Assembly (NCBI GenBank): GCA_035535495.1
Contig: DATLQA010000233.1
Span: forward strand, 1-64,000
Reading direction: 5' to 3'
DNA length: 64,000 nucleotides
Source of the DNA: DASUZB01 sp035535495
Lineage (GTDB): Bacteria > Actinomycetota > CALGFH01
The notes beneath the pieces were generated by a model that saw only the letters and a program-made list of their open reading frames with translations, had not been told where the DNA came from and ran no database searches. Of this stretch, positions 56,066 through 64,000 are shown one piece after another (position 1 is the stretch's first letter; every line of letters starts with the position of its first letter). The translations under genes and the position numbers were made by a program.

Positions 56066-59000
56066 GTGGCAGTCAGCCCTCAGCGCGTCCTCGCCGTGGT
56101 CGTGGTCCACAACGGGCGGCCATTCCTGCGGGACACGTTCCGAGGCCTCGCGGAGCAGACCCGCCCGATCGACGACGTGCTGATCGTCGACACGGGCTCG
56201 ACCGACGGCAGCGCCGACTGGGCCAGGGCACGGCTCGGCCCCGACGCCATCCTGGCCGTCCGTGGCCAGTTCGGCCGGGCGGTCTCCGCCGCGCTCCGCG
56301 ACCCACGTTCGGCGGAGATGGACTGGCTGTGGCTGCTCCACGACGACTCCGCGCCGGAGGCCGAGGCGCTGGAGCGGCTGCTGGGTGAGGCCGAGGCACG
56401 CCCTGGGGCGAGCGTCCTCGGGCCCAAGCTGGTGGGCTGGAACGACTCCAACCGCCTGCAGGAGGTCGGCTGGAAGGTCGACCGCACCGGCCGGGCGGTG
56501 TCGCCGATCGAGGACGACGAGATCGACCAGGGCCAGCACGACCTGGTCCAGGACGTCTTCTACGTGTCGACCGCCGGCATGCTGGTCCGGCGCGAGGCGC
56601 TGCTGGCGGTCGGGGGCTTCGACGAGCGCATCTCGGCGTTCCGCGACGACCTGGACCTGTGCTGGCGCGCCCACCTGGTGGGGGAGCGGGTGCTGATCGT
56701 CCCCCACGCCAAGGTCCGCCACTTCGGCGCGGCCGCCTCCCGTGCCCGCCGCACCCGCGCGGTCAGCCTGCCCCGCTACCTGGTCGAACGGCACACCACC
56801 TTGGCGTTGTTCAAGTCGACCTCGCTGCGCCGCCTGCCGCTGGTGATGACGCTCGCCTTCGTCGGCGCGCTGATCCGCGCGCTCGGGCTGACGCTGACCG
56901 GCCGTCCCGGCGACGCCGCCCAGGTGCTGTGGGCCTGGGGGTGGAACGCCAAGGAGCTGCCCATCTCCCTGGTCCACCGGCGCCGCGCGCAGAAGAGCCG
57001 CAGGCTGGACGACGCGCGCCTGTCGGCCTTCCAGGCGCCAGGCGGCCAGCGCGTGCGCGCGCTCCTGCGCGACCTGCTGGACCTGGTCTACGGGGAGGTG
57101 GGCGAGCACGTCGCCGAGGTGCGGTTCAAAGAGGAGGAGGACTCGCCGGCGCTTGGCGCCTCGATCGGGCGGGTGATGGCCAGGCACCCGGTGGGGTTCG
57201 CCGTGGCGGCCTTCGCCGCCCTGATGGCGGTCTCGCTCCGCGCCCTGCTGGTGGCCCCCGGGATCAGCGGCGGCGCCCTCGCCCCCTTCCCGGCCAGCGG
57301 CCTGGACCTGCTCAACGAGTACCGGGCCGCGCTCCACGGCGGCGGGCTTGGCTCGACCCTGGCCGCGTCCCCGTCACTCGCCCTGCTCGGCGCCGCCAGC
57401 CTGCTCACCGCCGGCAAGGCGCTGGTGACCCAGAAGCTGCTGCTGTGGCTGGCCCTGCCGTTGGCCGCCGCCACCTGCACCCGCGCGCTGCGGGTGGTGG
57501 TGCCCGAGCGCGCCCCCAGGGCCGTCGCCGGCCTGCTCTACGCCACCACCCCGCTGGCCATCGGCGCGCTGGCCCAGGGCCGCCTCGGTGAGCTGGCCTT
57601 CCTGGTGATCGCCCCGCTCGCCCTCGCCCAGGTGGTGCTCGCCTTCCGTGGTGACCAGCCGCGCGAGCCGTGGCGGCCGGCGCTCCGCTTCACCCTGCTG
57701 GCCGCGGTCGCCGTCGCCATGTACCCGCCAGCCCTGATCCCGCTCGGGCTGGTGGTGTTCGGCGCCGTCGGCGTGGCCGTCTTCCGCGCCAGGGGCCCGG
57801 CCTCCTCCACCGCGATCCGCCAGGCCATCTACCTCGGTGCCGGCTTCGCCGCCGTGCTGGCCCTGCTCGCCCCATGGAGTGGCCTGCTGTTCACCGGCGC
57901 GTCGCCGCTGCGCGCGATCGGCAGGCCGCTGGTCTCGCCGACAATGGTCGACCTGCTGCAGCTCCGCCCGGGCGGGCCGGGGCTGCCCACCACCCTGGTC
58001 GGACCGGTGTACCCGATTCTCGCGCTCGCCGCCCTGCTGCTCGTCCCCGCCGCCCGCCGGGTCCAGACGTTCATGCTGGTGCTCGGGTTCGTGGTGGCCG
58101 CCGCGCTGGCCGCCTGGCAGGCCAAGGGCCTGCCGCCCCTGATCACCGACTGGGCCGGCGGGATCATGGTCGCCGGCGCGGTGACCTGGGCCGGCGCGGC
58201 CGCGCTGGCCCTGGCCGGGATCGGCGCGGTCCGGCTCAAGCTGGACCTGGACCCGCGGCGGCTCGCCGCCACCGCCCTCGCCCTGGTCGTGGTCGCGTCC
58301 AGCGTGATGGTGTTCGCGCACCTGGCCTCCGGCTCGTGGGGGGAGCTGCAGGCGGTGCGCGGCCGCGCCCTGCCCGCCACCGTCACCGGCGGCCAGGCCA
58401 GGGTGCTGTGGCTGGCCGGCCGGCCCGATCACGGTCTCGATTACGGCGTGACCGGCCCGAACGGCCGCACCCTGCTCGACTCCGGCCGGCCGGAGCCGGT
58501 GCCGGCCGCCGAGGCGCTCGGCTCGGTGGTGACCGACATCGCCCAGGCCCGCACCCACCGGGCCGGGGCGATGCTGCGGATGTTCAACATCGGCTATGTG
58601 GTGGTGCGGACCGGCCCGGACGCCGACCGGCTCACCGACCTGGTCGCCCGCCAGCAGGACCTGGTCTGGCGGCCGTCGAGCCAGGCCGGCCTGTATGAAG
58701 GCCCCGAGGTCAGCCCCGGTGGCTGGGTGCTGCCAGGCAAGCCACCGCAGCGGGTCCAGGACCTGGTGGTCGCCGAGGCACCGGTCGCCCTGCGCGGCAC
58801 CGGCCTCGGCAACGGCACCGGCCAGGTGGAGGGGCCAGGGACGGTGATCGTGCCCGTGCCGGCGGGTCGGACCTGGAGCGCCTGGGTCGGTGACACCCCG
58901 CTCGCGCCGACCTCGGCGCTCGGCTGGGAACAGGCCTTCGTCCTGCCGCAAGGGGTGAGTGGCGTGCTGCAGGTCCGGGAGACCGGCCAGAGCCGGCGCA

Positions 59001-59158
59001 ACACCCTGCTGCTGGTCGAGGGCCTGCTGGTGCTGGCCGCGTTCGCCACCCTGTTCCGTCCGACCAGGTCGGCGCCGCCATCCGCCCCGATCACCCTGGA
59101 CGACACCGTCACCGACCTGCCGGTCGTCGAGCTGACCAGGCAAGGAGCCGCGCGGTGA
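56066..59158 (+). CDS. GT2 glycosyltransferase fused to a large multi-spanning membrane domain
   Basis: Of 1030 residues, the first ~250 form a GT2 enzyme (VLAVVVVHNGRPFLRDTF, VLIVDTGSTDGSADWAR, LLHDDSAPEAEALERLL, FYVSTAGMLVRREALLAVGG, FRDDLDLCWRAHLVG). Then come about twelve helices (from ~270 to ~770) and a beta-rich outer domain (~790-990) with a last helix near 1000. This giant architecture occurs next to WhiB and DUF5719 genes in actinobacteria. The GT may build a glycan on the inner face while the membrane domain exports or modifies it; that is inference. GTG 56066 follows AGGAG. It overlaps the next gene (GTGA). Confidence 0.8.
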   Translation: MAVSPQRVLAVVVVHNGRPFLRDTFRGLAEQTRPIDDVLIVDTGSTDGSADWARARLGPDAILAVRGQFGRAVSAALRDPRSAEMDWLWLLHDDSAPEAEALERLLGEAEARPGASVLGPKLVGWNDSNRLQEVGWKVDRTGRAVSPIEDDEIDQGQHDLVQDVFYVSTAGMLVRREALLAVGGFDERISAFRDDLDLCWRAHLVGERVLIVPHAKVRHFGAAASRARRTRAVSLPRYLVERHTTLALFKSTSLRRLPLVMTLAFVGALIRALGLTLTGRPGDAAQVLWAWGWNAKELPISLVHRRRAQKSRRLDDARLSAFQAPGGQRVRALLRDLLDLVYGEVGEHVAEVRFKEEEDSPALGASIGRVMARHPVGFAVAAFAALMAVSLRALLVAPGISGGALAPFPASGLDLLNEYRAALHGGGLGSTLAASPSLALLGAASLLTAGKALVTQKLLLWLALPLAAATCTRALRVVVPERAPRAVAGLLYATTPLAIGALAQGRLGELAFLVIAPLALAQVVLAFRGDQPREPWRPALRFTLLAAVAVAMYPPALIPLGLVVFGAVGVAVFRARGPASSTAIRQAIYLGAGFAAVLALLAPWSGLLFTGASPLRAIGRPLVSPTMVDLLQLRPGGPGLPTTLVGPVYPILALAALLLVPAARRVQTFMLVLGFVVAAALAAWQAKGLPPLITDWAGGIMVAGAVTWAGAAALALAGIGAVRLKLDLDPRRLAATALALVVVASSVMVFAHLASGSWGELQAVRGRALPATVTGGQARVLWLAGRPDHGLDYGVTGPNGRTLLDSGRPEPVPAAEALGSVVTDIAQARTHRAGAMLRMFNIGYVVVRTGPDADRLTDLVARQQDLVWRPSSQAGLYEGPEVSPGGWVLPGKPPQRVQDLVVAEAPVALRGTGLGNGTGQVEGPGTVIVPVPAGRTWSAWVGDTPLAPTSALGWEQAFVLPQGVSGVLQVRETGQSRRNTLLLVEGLLVLAAFATLFRPTRSAPPSAPITLDDTVTDLPVVELTRQGAAR

Positions 59159-61857
59159 GCGACCGCCCGCCCGACTGGAGCGAGCACCCTGACTATCAGG
59201 ACTGGCCCGACTACGAGGGCGAGACCGATTCGGGCCTTGGCAACGGCCGCGGGCGGGCCGAGGCCCCCGGCCGGCCGCGGCAGCGTCCCGACGCCGCCGA
59301 GCCCGGCCAGGGTGGACCCCGGCCCGGCCAGCGATCCGAGTGGCGCGGCCCGGTCGGCCCCGGCTGGCCCGCTCCCGGCGGCCAGCCCGCCGCCGAGCGG
59401 CGCGACCCCGGCGGCCAGCCTGGCTGGCAGGATGCCGGCGACCGGTCCGAGCCGCCCTGGCGTGCCGGCCAGCCGCCCAGCGACGAGCCCGGATGGCGGG
59501 ATCCCCGGGACCCGTCCGGTCCCGGCCGGGACGAGGCGCCGGACGAACCCGAGTGGCGTGACGCCGCCACCTGGGGGACGGATCCGCGTGGCGTGCCCCC
59601 ACCGCCCGGCGGGTGGCAGGACCCGCCCACGCAGCCCGGCGAGCCGGGGCCTGGCGGCAAGCACGACAGCGGCCGGGTGATCCCAGGGCGCGCCCAGCGC
59701 AACAGCGGCCGGATCACCGGGCGGCTGACCCGGCGGACGCAGCGCGGCGGCCGGCAGGCGCCCCGCCGCGACCTCGCGGATGGGACCCAGGCCCCGCCCC
59801 CCCGGCCGGAGGCGGAGGCGCCTGGCCCGCCCGCACGGCCCGCCTGGTCTCCGGAGCAGCCGGACGCCGGGCGTTCCTGGCCTCCCGAGGGCCATGGCCA
59901 GGCCCCGCCGGCGGGCCGGCGGCCGACGCCGCCGCCTGCCTGGGCAGGTGGCGAGCAGGCCCCACCGCCGGCACCGCCGCGCGGCCCGGCCGGTGGCGGC
60001 GCGCCGCCACCCGCGGGCGCCCAGCGGCCGGTGCCGCCGCAGGCCTGGGCGCGTGGCGAGCCGTCCGACCCGGGCCGGTTCGCCGGACCGGCGGGAGCGC
60101 CCCGACCGCGCCACGGCTCCCCGCCGGCTCCCGGCTCCGGTGACGACCAGCCGAGGCGGTACGGCGAGGCACCGGCCGGGCCGGGCTTCGCCGGCTACGG
60201 CGGCCCGCCCGCGGCCGAGCGGCGCGACGACCTGGCAGGGCGGCCGCGGCGCGCCGGCTACGACGCCGAGGACGGGGTCCAGCCCGAGGGACTGGTGGCC
60301 GGCGAGCCCGGGGCGCCTGGCTGGGACGGCCCGGCGGCGCTCCCCAGGCCCTCGCGCGGACGCCCCCGCCACGGCGCCCACGGCCGCACCCGGGCCAGGA
60401 GGCTGCCCGGCCTGCCCAAGCCGAGCCTGCCCAAGCCGAGCCTGCCCACGGTCAGGCGGGCGAGGATCCCCCAGGCGAGCCTCGCGCTTGCCGGGATCGC
60501 CATCCTGGTCGCCGGCGGGCTCGCCGGGCTGATGAACGTGCTGCCCAAGGCCTCCGCCCCGGTCGCCGCCGATGCCGGCGCGCCCTACTCGGCCCGCTGG
60601 GTGTGCCCGTTGCTGCCCAGCTCGCTCGGCACGGTGGTGACCGACAACCTCGGCCAGCGCGCCGCCGCGATGCGGGTCGGGGTCAACGCGCTCCGGTCCC
60701 AGGGCGTCGCCGGGCCAGGGGGGCAGCCTTTCCCGGACCTGGCGGCGGGGGCGAGCCGCCAGGTGCGCGCCCAGAGCGGCCCCAACGGTGGCTTCGTGCA
60801 GGTGGAGGCGTTCGGCGCGCCGATCGCGGCGACCTCCGCCGACCAGCCCACCTGCGTGCCCGGTCCGGCCACCCGCTGGTGGCTGTCTGGTCTCACCGTG
60901 ACCAACGAGACCAAGGTCACCATGGTGATCGCCAACCCCGAGACGGCCGACGCCACCGTCAACATCACCCCGCACGTGAGCGAGGGCTCGCTGCACCCCG
61001 AGGGCCTGCAGAACGTGTTCGTGAAGGCCGGCACCACGGTCCGCAAGGACCTCAGCGTCCCCCAGGTGCAGGGACTCCCGTTCACCGCCGAGGTGGTGGC
61101 GAGCCAGGGCCGGGTGGTGGTGGGCACGCGCATGGACAGCCGCATCGGCGAGCGCCAGGAGAGCCTGATCGTGCCCGCGCAGCAGACCGAGCGTTCGTCG
61201 TGGCTGTTCTCGGGTGGTCTGGCCGGCGACGCGCGCCAGGTCGAGCTGCTGGTCACCAACCCCAACCCCAAGGCGCTGTCGCTGGTGGTCGAGGGCGTCA
61301 ACGACCAGGGCCGGTTCAAGGTGCCCGGGTTCGACCTTCCGATCTCCGACGGCTCCAGCAACGAGGCGATCGTCCCGGTCCAGTTCGGCAAGACGGGCGC
61401 GTTCTCGCTGCGGGTGCGGTCCAAGGACGGCTCCAGGTTCGTCGCCGCGATGCGCTTCGGCTCGGGCGCCAGCCCGGTCAACGCCAGCTACCTCGACCTC
61501 GGCGGCAGCGGGCTGGACGCCCGCTGGATGGCGCCGGTGGCGCCCACCTCGGGCCGGGTGGTGCTCGCCAACACCGCCGCGACGCCGGTCAGGGCGACGC
61601 TGTCCGGGCTGGCGCGCTCGGACGGCGGAGCCAGCACCCAGGCCGGTCCGGCCGGGAAGGGGTCCGCGGTCACGATCCAGCCCGGGCAGGTCCGGATCGC
61701 CACCGTGCCGAAGGGCGTGCGGAGCCTGCTCCTGGTGGCGGATGGTCCCGGCCTGGTGGTCGCCCCGGTCGGCGAGGGCCAGCTGGTGCCCGGCTCGCAG
61801 GTGGGCGGGGTGCCGCTCGCCGGCGCGGTGACGCCCGGCCCGGCGGCCGCGCCCTGA
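59155..61857 (+). CDS. DUF5719 family protein with long disordered cytoplasmic region
   Basis: This 900-residue protein has a Pro/Gly/Arg-rich, probably disordered N-terminal half (1-~440) full of RPG, QPP and EWRD-like units. One helix (~443-465, LALAGIAILVAGGLAGLMNV) is followed by an outer DUF5719 domain (~480-900; RWWLSGLTVTNETKVTMVIA, VNITPHVSEGSLHPEGLQ, VELLVTNPNPKALSLVVEG), made of repeated beta-sandwich modules. The function is unknown; the conserved pairing with the upstream GT2 membrane protein suggests they act together in the envelope. GTG 59155 overlaps the previous stop. Confidence 0.8.
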   Translation: MSDRPPDWSEHPDYQDWPDYEGETDSGLGNGRGRAEAPGRPRQRPDAAEPGQGGPRPGQRSEWRGPVGPGWPAPGGQPAAERRDPGGQPGWQDAGDRSEPPWRAGQPPSDEPGWRDPRDPSGPGRDEAPDEPEWRDAATWGTDPRGVPPPPGGWQDPPTQPGEPGPGGKHDSGRVIPGRAQRNSGRITGRLTRRTQRGGRQAPRRDLADGTQAPPPRPEAEAPGPPARPAWSPEQPDAGRSWPPEGHGQAPPAGRRPTPPPAWAGGEQAPPPAPPRGPAGGGAPPPAGAQRPVPPQAWARGEPSDPGRFAGPAGAPRPRHGSPPAPGSGDDQPRRYGEAPAGPGFAGYGGPPAAERRDDLAGRPRRAGYDAEDGVQPEGLVAGEPGAPGWDGPAALPRPSRGRPRHGAHGRTRARRLPGLPKPSLPKPSLPTVRRARIPQASLALAGIAILVAGGLAGLMNVLPKASAPVAADAGAPYSARWVCPLLPSSLGTVVTDNLGQRAAAMRVGVNALRSQGVAGPGGQPFPDLAAGASRQVRAQSGPNGGFVQVEAFGAPIAATSADQPTCVPGPATRWWLSGLTVTNETKVTMVIANPETADATVNITPHVSEGSLHPEGLQNVFVKAGTTVRKDLSVPQVQGLPFTAEVVASQGRVVVGTRMDSRIGERQESLIVPAQQTERSSWLFSGGLAGDARQVELLVTNPNPKALSLVVEGVNDQGRFKVPGFDLPISDGSSNEAIVPVQFGKTGAFSLRVRSKDGSRFVAAMRFGSGASPVNASYLDLGGSGLDARWMAPVAPTSGRVVLANTAATPVRATLSGLARSDGGASTQAGPAGKGSAVTIQPGQVRIATVPKGVRSLLLVADGPGLVVAPVGEGQLVPGSQVGGVPLAGAVTPGPAAAP

Positions 61858-61915
61858 CGCCCGAGCCGGCCGCGCCGCGCCGGTCCACCGGCCTGGCCTC
61901 CCCGGCCCGGGGCGG

Positions 61916-62413
61916 TTACCAGCCGAGCTCGTCCAGGCGGTCGTCGTCGATGCCGAAGTAATGGGCCACCTCGTGGATGACCACCTCGCGCACCAGCTCG
62001 GCCAGGTCGGCGTCGGAGTGCGAGCGGGCCTCGATGGGCCGGCGGAAGATCACGATCCGGTCGGGCAGCACGGCCGAGTAACCCGCGCTCCGCTCGGGCA
62101 GCGGCACGCCCTGGTAGAGGCCGAGCAGCAGGCCGCCGCCTGGCACCTCGTCACCCCGGAAGGTCTCCTCGACCACGAACTCCACGTTCTCGAGCTGGTC
62201 GCGGAACTCGGCCGGGATCGAGCCGACCGCCGCCTCGACCAGCCGCATGAACGCCTCGCTGCCCGACCCGGGTGGCTGCACCGCGGGGATCGGCAGCCGG
62301 GGCCGGGGCGCACGGCGGCCATGACGCTGACGGGCCAGGACGGGCTCCTCTCCGTGGGGCGGCACCGACCCCGACGCCGGATCGCTCCCGGGCGCCCAGG
62401 GGTGGCGGCGCAA
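61916..62413 (-). CDS. Zincin-like metallopeptidase family protein
   Basis: This 165-residue protein ends with VVIHEVAHYFGIDDDRLDEL: the HExxH zinc motif, a third ligand (DDD) and the C-terminal end typical of the ~130-residue actinobacterial family (mycobacterial homologue next to whiB2). The first ~50 residues are basic and look like an extension. TTG 62413 follows GGAGAG at six bases. It is divergent from the zinc-ribbon gene. The substrate of the family is unknown. Confidence 0.85.
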   Translation of the reverse strand: MRRHPWAPGSDPASGSVPPHGEEPVLARQRHGRRAPRPRLPIPAVQPPGSGSEAFMRLVEAAVGSIPAEFRDQLENVEFVVEETFRGDEVPGGGLLLGLYQGVPLPERSAGYSAVLPDRIVIFRRPIEARSHSDADLAELVREVVIHEVAHYFGIDDDRLDELGW

Positions 62414-62449
62414 CCATAGCTCTCCGGCGCGGCCGCGGCAGAACCCGCG

Positions 62450-62479
62450 TTGACCGCCACCGATGGCCGCCCGTAGCGT
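62450..62479 (+). promoter_or_regulatory. Candidate -35/-10 promoter upstream of the zinc-ribbon gene
   Basis: TTGACC (62450-62455), an 18-base spacer and TAGCGT (62474-62479). A palindrome GCCCGATCGGGC (62564-62575) lies downstream, in the leader of the zinc-ribbon gene, and could be an operator. Confidence 0.35.
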
Positions 62480-62689
62480 CGGCCGTGACGCCTGCGGGGA
62501 CCCGTAGGGGCGACCCGATCGTCGCCGCGGGCGTCGTTCTAGTCATCCTGAGTGGTTCGGCCCGCCCGATCGGGCCATACGGCACCCGCGCGCTCATGCC
62601 GAGTAGTGGAGCGACCACGCGCGGTGATCATGACCGCGCTGGGCCGGCAACTTCCCTACCCCAGCGGGGCTCACCGCCGAGGTGCCACC

Positions 62690-62866
62690 ATGACGTGCCC
62701 GACCTGCAGCTCCCACCGCCTCACCGCGATCGCCATCAAGCTGGCGCCCGAGGAGGACCACCTCTTCGCCTCCTGCCACGCGTGCGAGTGGAAGGGCTGG
62801 TTCAAGCACGGCAGCGCCGTGCCCCTCGAGCACATCCTCTCGCTCACCTCGGAGCGGAGGTTCTAG
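62690..62866 (+). CDS. Small zinc-ribbon protein
   Basis: This 58-residue protein has two CxxC knuckles (C3/C6 in CPTC, C29/C32 in CHAC), a short beta-ribbon between them and a WKGWFKHGS turn. Such ribbons bind zinc and often nucleic acid or protein partners. ATG 62690 follows GAGGTG; a longer in-frame start at 62552 adds 46 residues with no family resemblance and is rejected. The gene sits between the metallopeptidase and manB. In mycobacteria, a different small protein (DUF3499) occupies this place. Confidence 0.7.
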   Translation: MTCPTCSSHRLTAIAIKLAPEEDHLFASCHACEWKGWFKHGSAVPLEHILSLTSERRF

Positions 62867-62970
62867 CTGAGGCCCTAGCCGCCCGTCACCGTGGGCGTCG
62901 CGCCGCCCCAGCACAACGAGCCACACCGCCGCCGAGCCCTGTCGGTCGCCCTGCCTGCGGGGCAGTCGTC

Positions 62971-62976
62971 TAGAAT
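62971..62976 (+). promoter_or_regulatory. -10 box (TAGAAT) for manB
   Basis: TAGAAT lies 57 bases before the GTG of manB. Confidence 0.45.
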
Positions 62977-63033
62977 GCGCCCTCGCAGTGCCTCCGCCGC
63001 CACGGAGGCCGGCCGCCGTCGCAAGGAGTCACC

Positions 63034-64000
63034 GTGCCCGCCGATCTCGACAAGGTGTTCAAGGCGTACGACATCCGCGGGGTCTACCCCGATGAGATCG
63101 ACGAGGACCTCGCGTACGCGGTCGGCCGCGCCTTCGTCGGGCTGACCGGCGCGCGCACGGTCGCCATCGGCCACGACATGCGGCCGTCGTCCCCGCCCAT
63201 GACCGACGCCCTCACCGCCGGCGCGACCAGCCAGGGCGCGGACGTCATCCGGGTCGGGCTCTGCTCGACCGACATGCTGTACTTCGTCTCCGGCGCCCTC
63301 GGCGTCGCCGGGATCATGCTCACCGCCTCGCACAACCCGGCCCGCTACAACGGCCTCAAGCTCTGCCGGCCCGGCGCGGTCCCGGTCGGGGTCGAATCCG
63401 GCCTGGCCGACCTGCAGCGCATGGTCGCCGCCGGCGAGCCGGCGGCCCGGCCCGACCGCCCCGGCACCGTGAGCGACCGCGAGGACCTGCTGGAGCGCTA
63501 CGCCGAGCACGTCCGCGGCTTCGTCGACCCCGGGGCCTTGCGGCCGCTCCGGGTGGTGGTCGACGCCGGCAACGGCATGGCCGGCCACGTCCTGCCCGTG
63601 GTGTTCAAGGGCCTGCCGTTCCAGCTCGACCCGATGTACTTCGAGCTCGACGGCAACTTCCCCAACCATCCGGCCGATCCGATCAACCCCGAGAACCTGG
63701 CCGACCTGCGCAAGCAGGTGCTCGCCACCGGCGCCGACGTCGGCCTGGCCTTCGACGGCGACGCCGACCGGGTGTTCCTGGTCGACGAGCGCGGCGGGAT
63801 CGTGCCCTCCAGCCTGGTGGTGGCGCTGGTCGCCCAGACCATGTGCGAGCGCGAGCCGGGCGCGACCGTGCTCTACAACCTGATCTGCTCGCGCATCGTG
63901 CCCGAGACCATCAAGGCGGCCGGCGGGACGCCGGTGCGGACCCGGGTGGGCCACTCGTTCATCAAGCAGGTGATGGCCGATACCGGCGCCATCTTCGGCG
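63034..64000 (+). CDS. manB: Phosphomannomutase/phosphoglucomutase (3' end outside window)
   Basis: The 322 codons seen here run to the window end without a stop. FKAYDIRGVYPDEIDEDLAY starts domain 1, the catalytic serine is in LTASHNP (~97-102), GNGMAG in domain 2, the metal loop DGDADR at ~242-247, and SRIVPETIKAAGG starts domain 3. These enzymes convert mannose-6-P to mannose-1-P (or glucose equivalents) and would feed the guanylyltransferase-like gene at 46879. The family is ~450-460 residues, so about 130 are missing. GTG 63034 follows AAGGAG. Confidence 0.9.
   Translation, partial: MPADLDKVFKAYDIRGVYPDEIDEDLAYAVGRAFVGLTGARTVAIGHDMRPSSPPMTDALTAGATSQGADVIRVGLCSTDMLYFVSGALGVAGIMLTASHNPARYNGLKLCRPGAVPVGVESGLADLQRMVAAGEPAARPDRPGTVSDREDLLERYAEHVRGFVDPGALRPLRVVVDAGNGMAGHVLPVVFKGLPFQLDPMYFELDGNFPNHPADPINPENLADLRKQVLATGADVGLAFDGDADRVFLVDERGGIVPSSLVVALVAQTMCEREPGATVLYNLICSRIVPETIKAAGGTPVRTRVGHSFIKQVMADTGAIFG

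Noticed and set aside
62552..62689. N-terminal extension of the zinc-ribbon gene
   Set aside because: Arg/Pro-rich sequence without conservation signals; GAGGTG marks the start at 62690.
1..64000. Search for CRISPR arrays, insertion sequences, integrases, att sites and defence genes
   Set aside because: No direct-repeat array, transposase, recombinase or recognisable defence protein was seen on either strand.

Overview
The window is very GC-rich (strong third-position GC in every gene, many GTG/TTG starts, tight ATGA/GTGA/TGATG overlaps) and encodes a WhiB regulator, coenzyme F420 genes (fbiA, fbiB), an F420-type luciferase-like oxidoreductase, a TIGR03089-type protein and LytR-CpsA-Psr genes. 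This points to an Actinomycetota genome. There are no mycolate genes, and the sequence alone does not settle the class; a lineage outside Mycobacteriales is likely. The order TIGR03089 / LCP / rmlA ... rmlD ... wbbL ... mannose-1-phosphate guanylyltransferase-like ... fbiB / fbiA ... whiB ... metallopeptidase ... manB recalls the mycobacterial Rv3257c-Rv3268 neighbourhood, here spread out by many inserted glycosyltransferase genes.

Layout. 1-3.1 kb: accessory genes (SDR remnant, LLM oxidoreductase behind a repeated operator, a DinB-like protein, azlCD). 3.3-13.9 kb: membrane GT-C glycosyltransferases, a BpsA/DUF43-like protein, GT2 enzymes, a GT2-methyltransferase fusion, a flippase-like protein and a degenerate AMP-binding protein. 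14-16.7 kb: LCP ligase and long-form RmlA. 16.7-21.1 kb: an operon of a pseudo-receiver/acidic-linker membrane protein and an LPxTG protein, a UspA remnant, a cysteine-dioxygenase-like gene and a proline-rich membrane protein. 21.2-26.3 kb: rmlD, a methyltransferase-like gene, a hexapeptide acyltransferase and a 691-residue GT-C. 26.5-29.5 kb: SpoIID-like protein and PGRP amidase. 29.5-48 kb: polysaccharide factory (DPM-like GT2, WbbL, GT4s, a second 691-residue GT-C, a Wzm/Wzt exporter, three tandem GT4s, a nucleotidyltransferase). 48-53.5 kb: DUF3105 protein, amino-acid permease, GNAT, fbiB and fbiA. 53.6-64 kb: DUF5667 protein, ECF-like sigma factor, WhiB, giant GT2-membrane fusion, DUF5719 protein, metallopeptidase, zinc ribbon and manB (cut by the window end).

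Taken together, the region looks like one cell-surface glycan programme. RmlA/RmlD, the guanylyltransferase-like enzyme and ManB make activated sugars. GT2/GT4 enzymes assemble lipid-linked glycans, Wzm/Wzt exports them, GT-C enzymes use polyprenyl-phosphate sugars outside the membrane, and LCP attaches polymers to peptidoglycan that the SpoIID and amidase proteins may remodel. Promoters recur as a TA(T/G)(A/G)(C/A)T-like -10 box with no recognisable -35. Several genes, mostly GT-C enzymes, start 8-10 bases after that box without a Shine-Dalgarno site, which suggests leaderless mRNAs. No tRNA, rRNA, CRISPR array or insertion sequence was seen.
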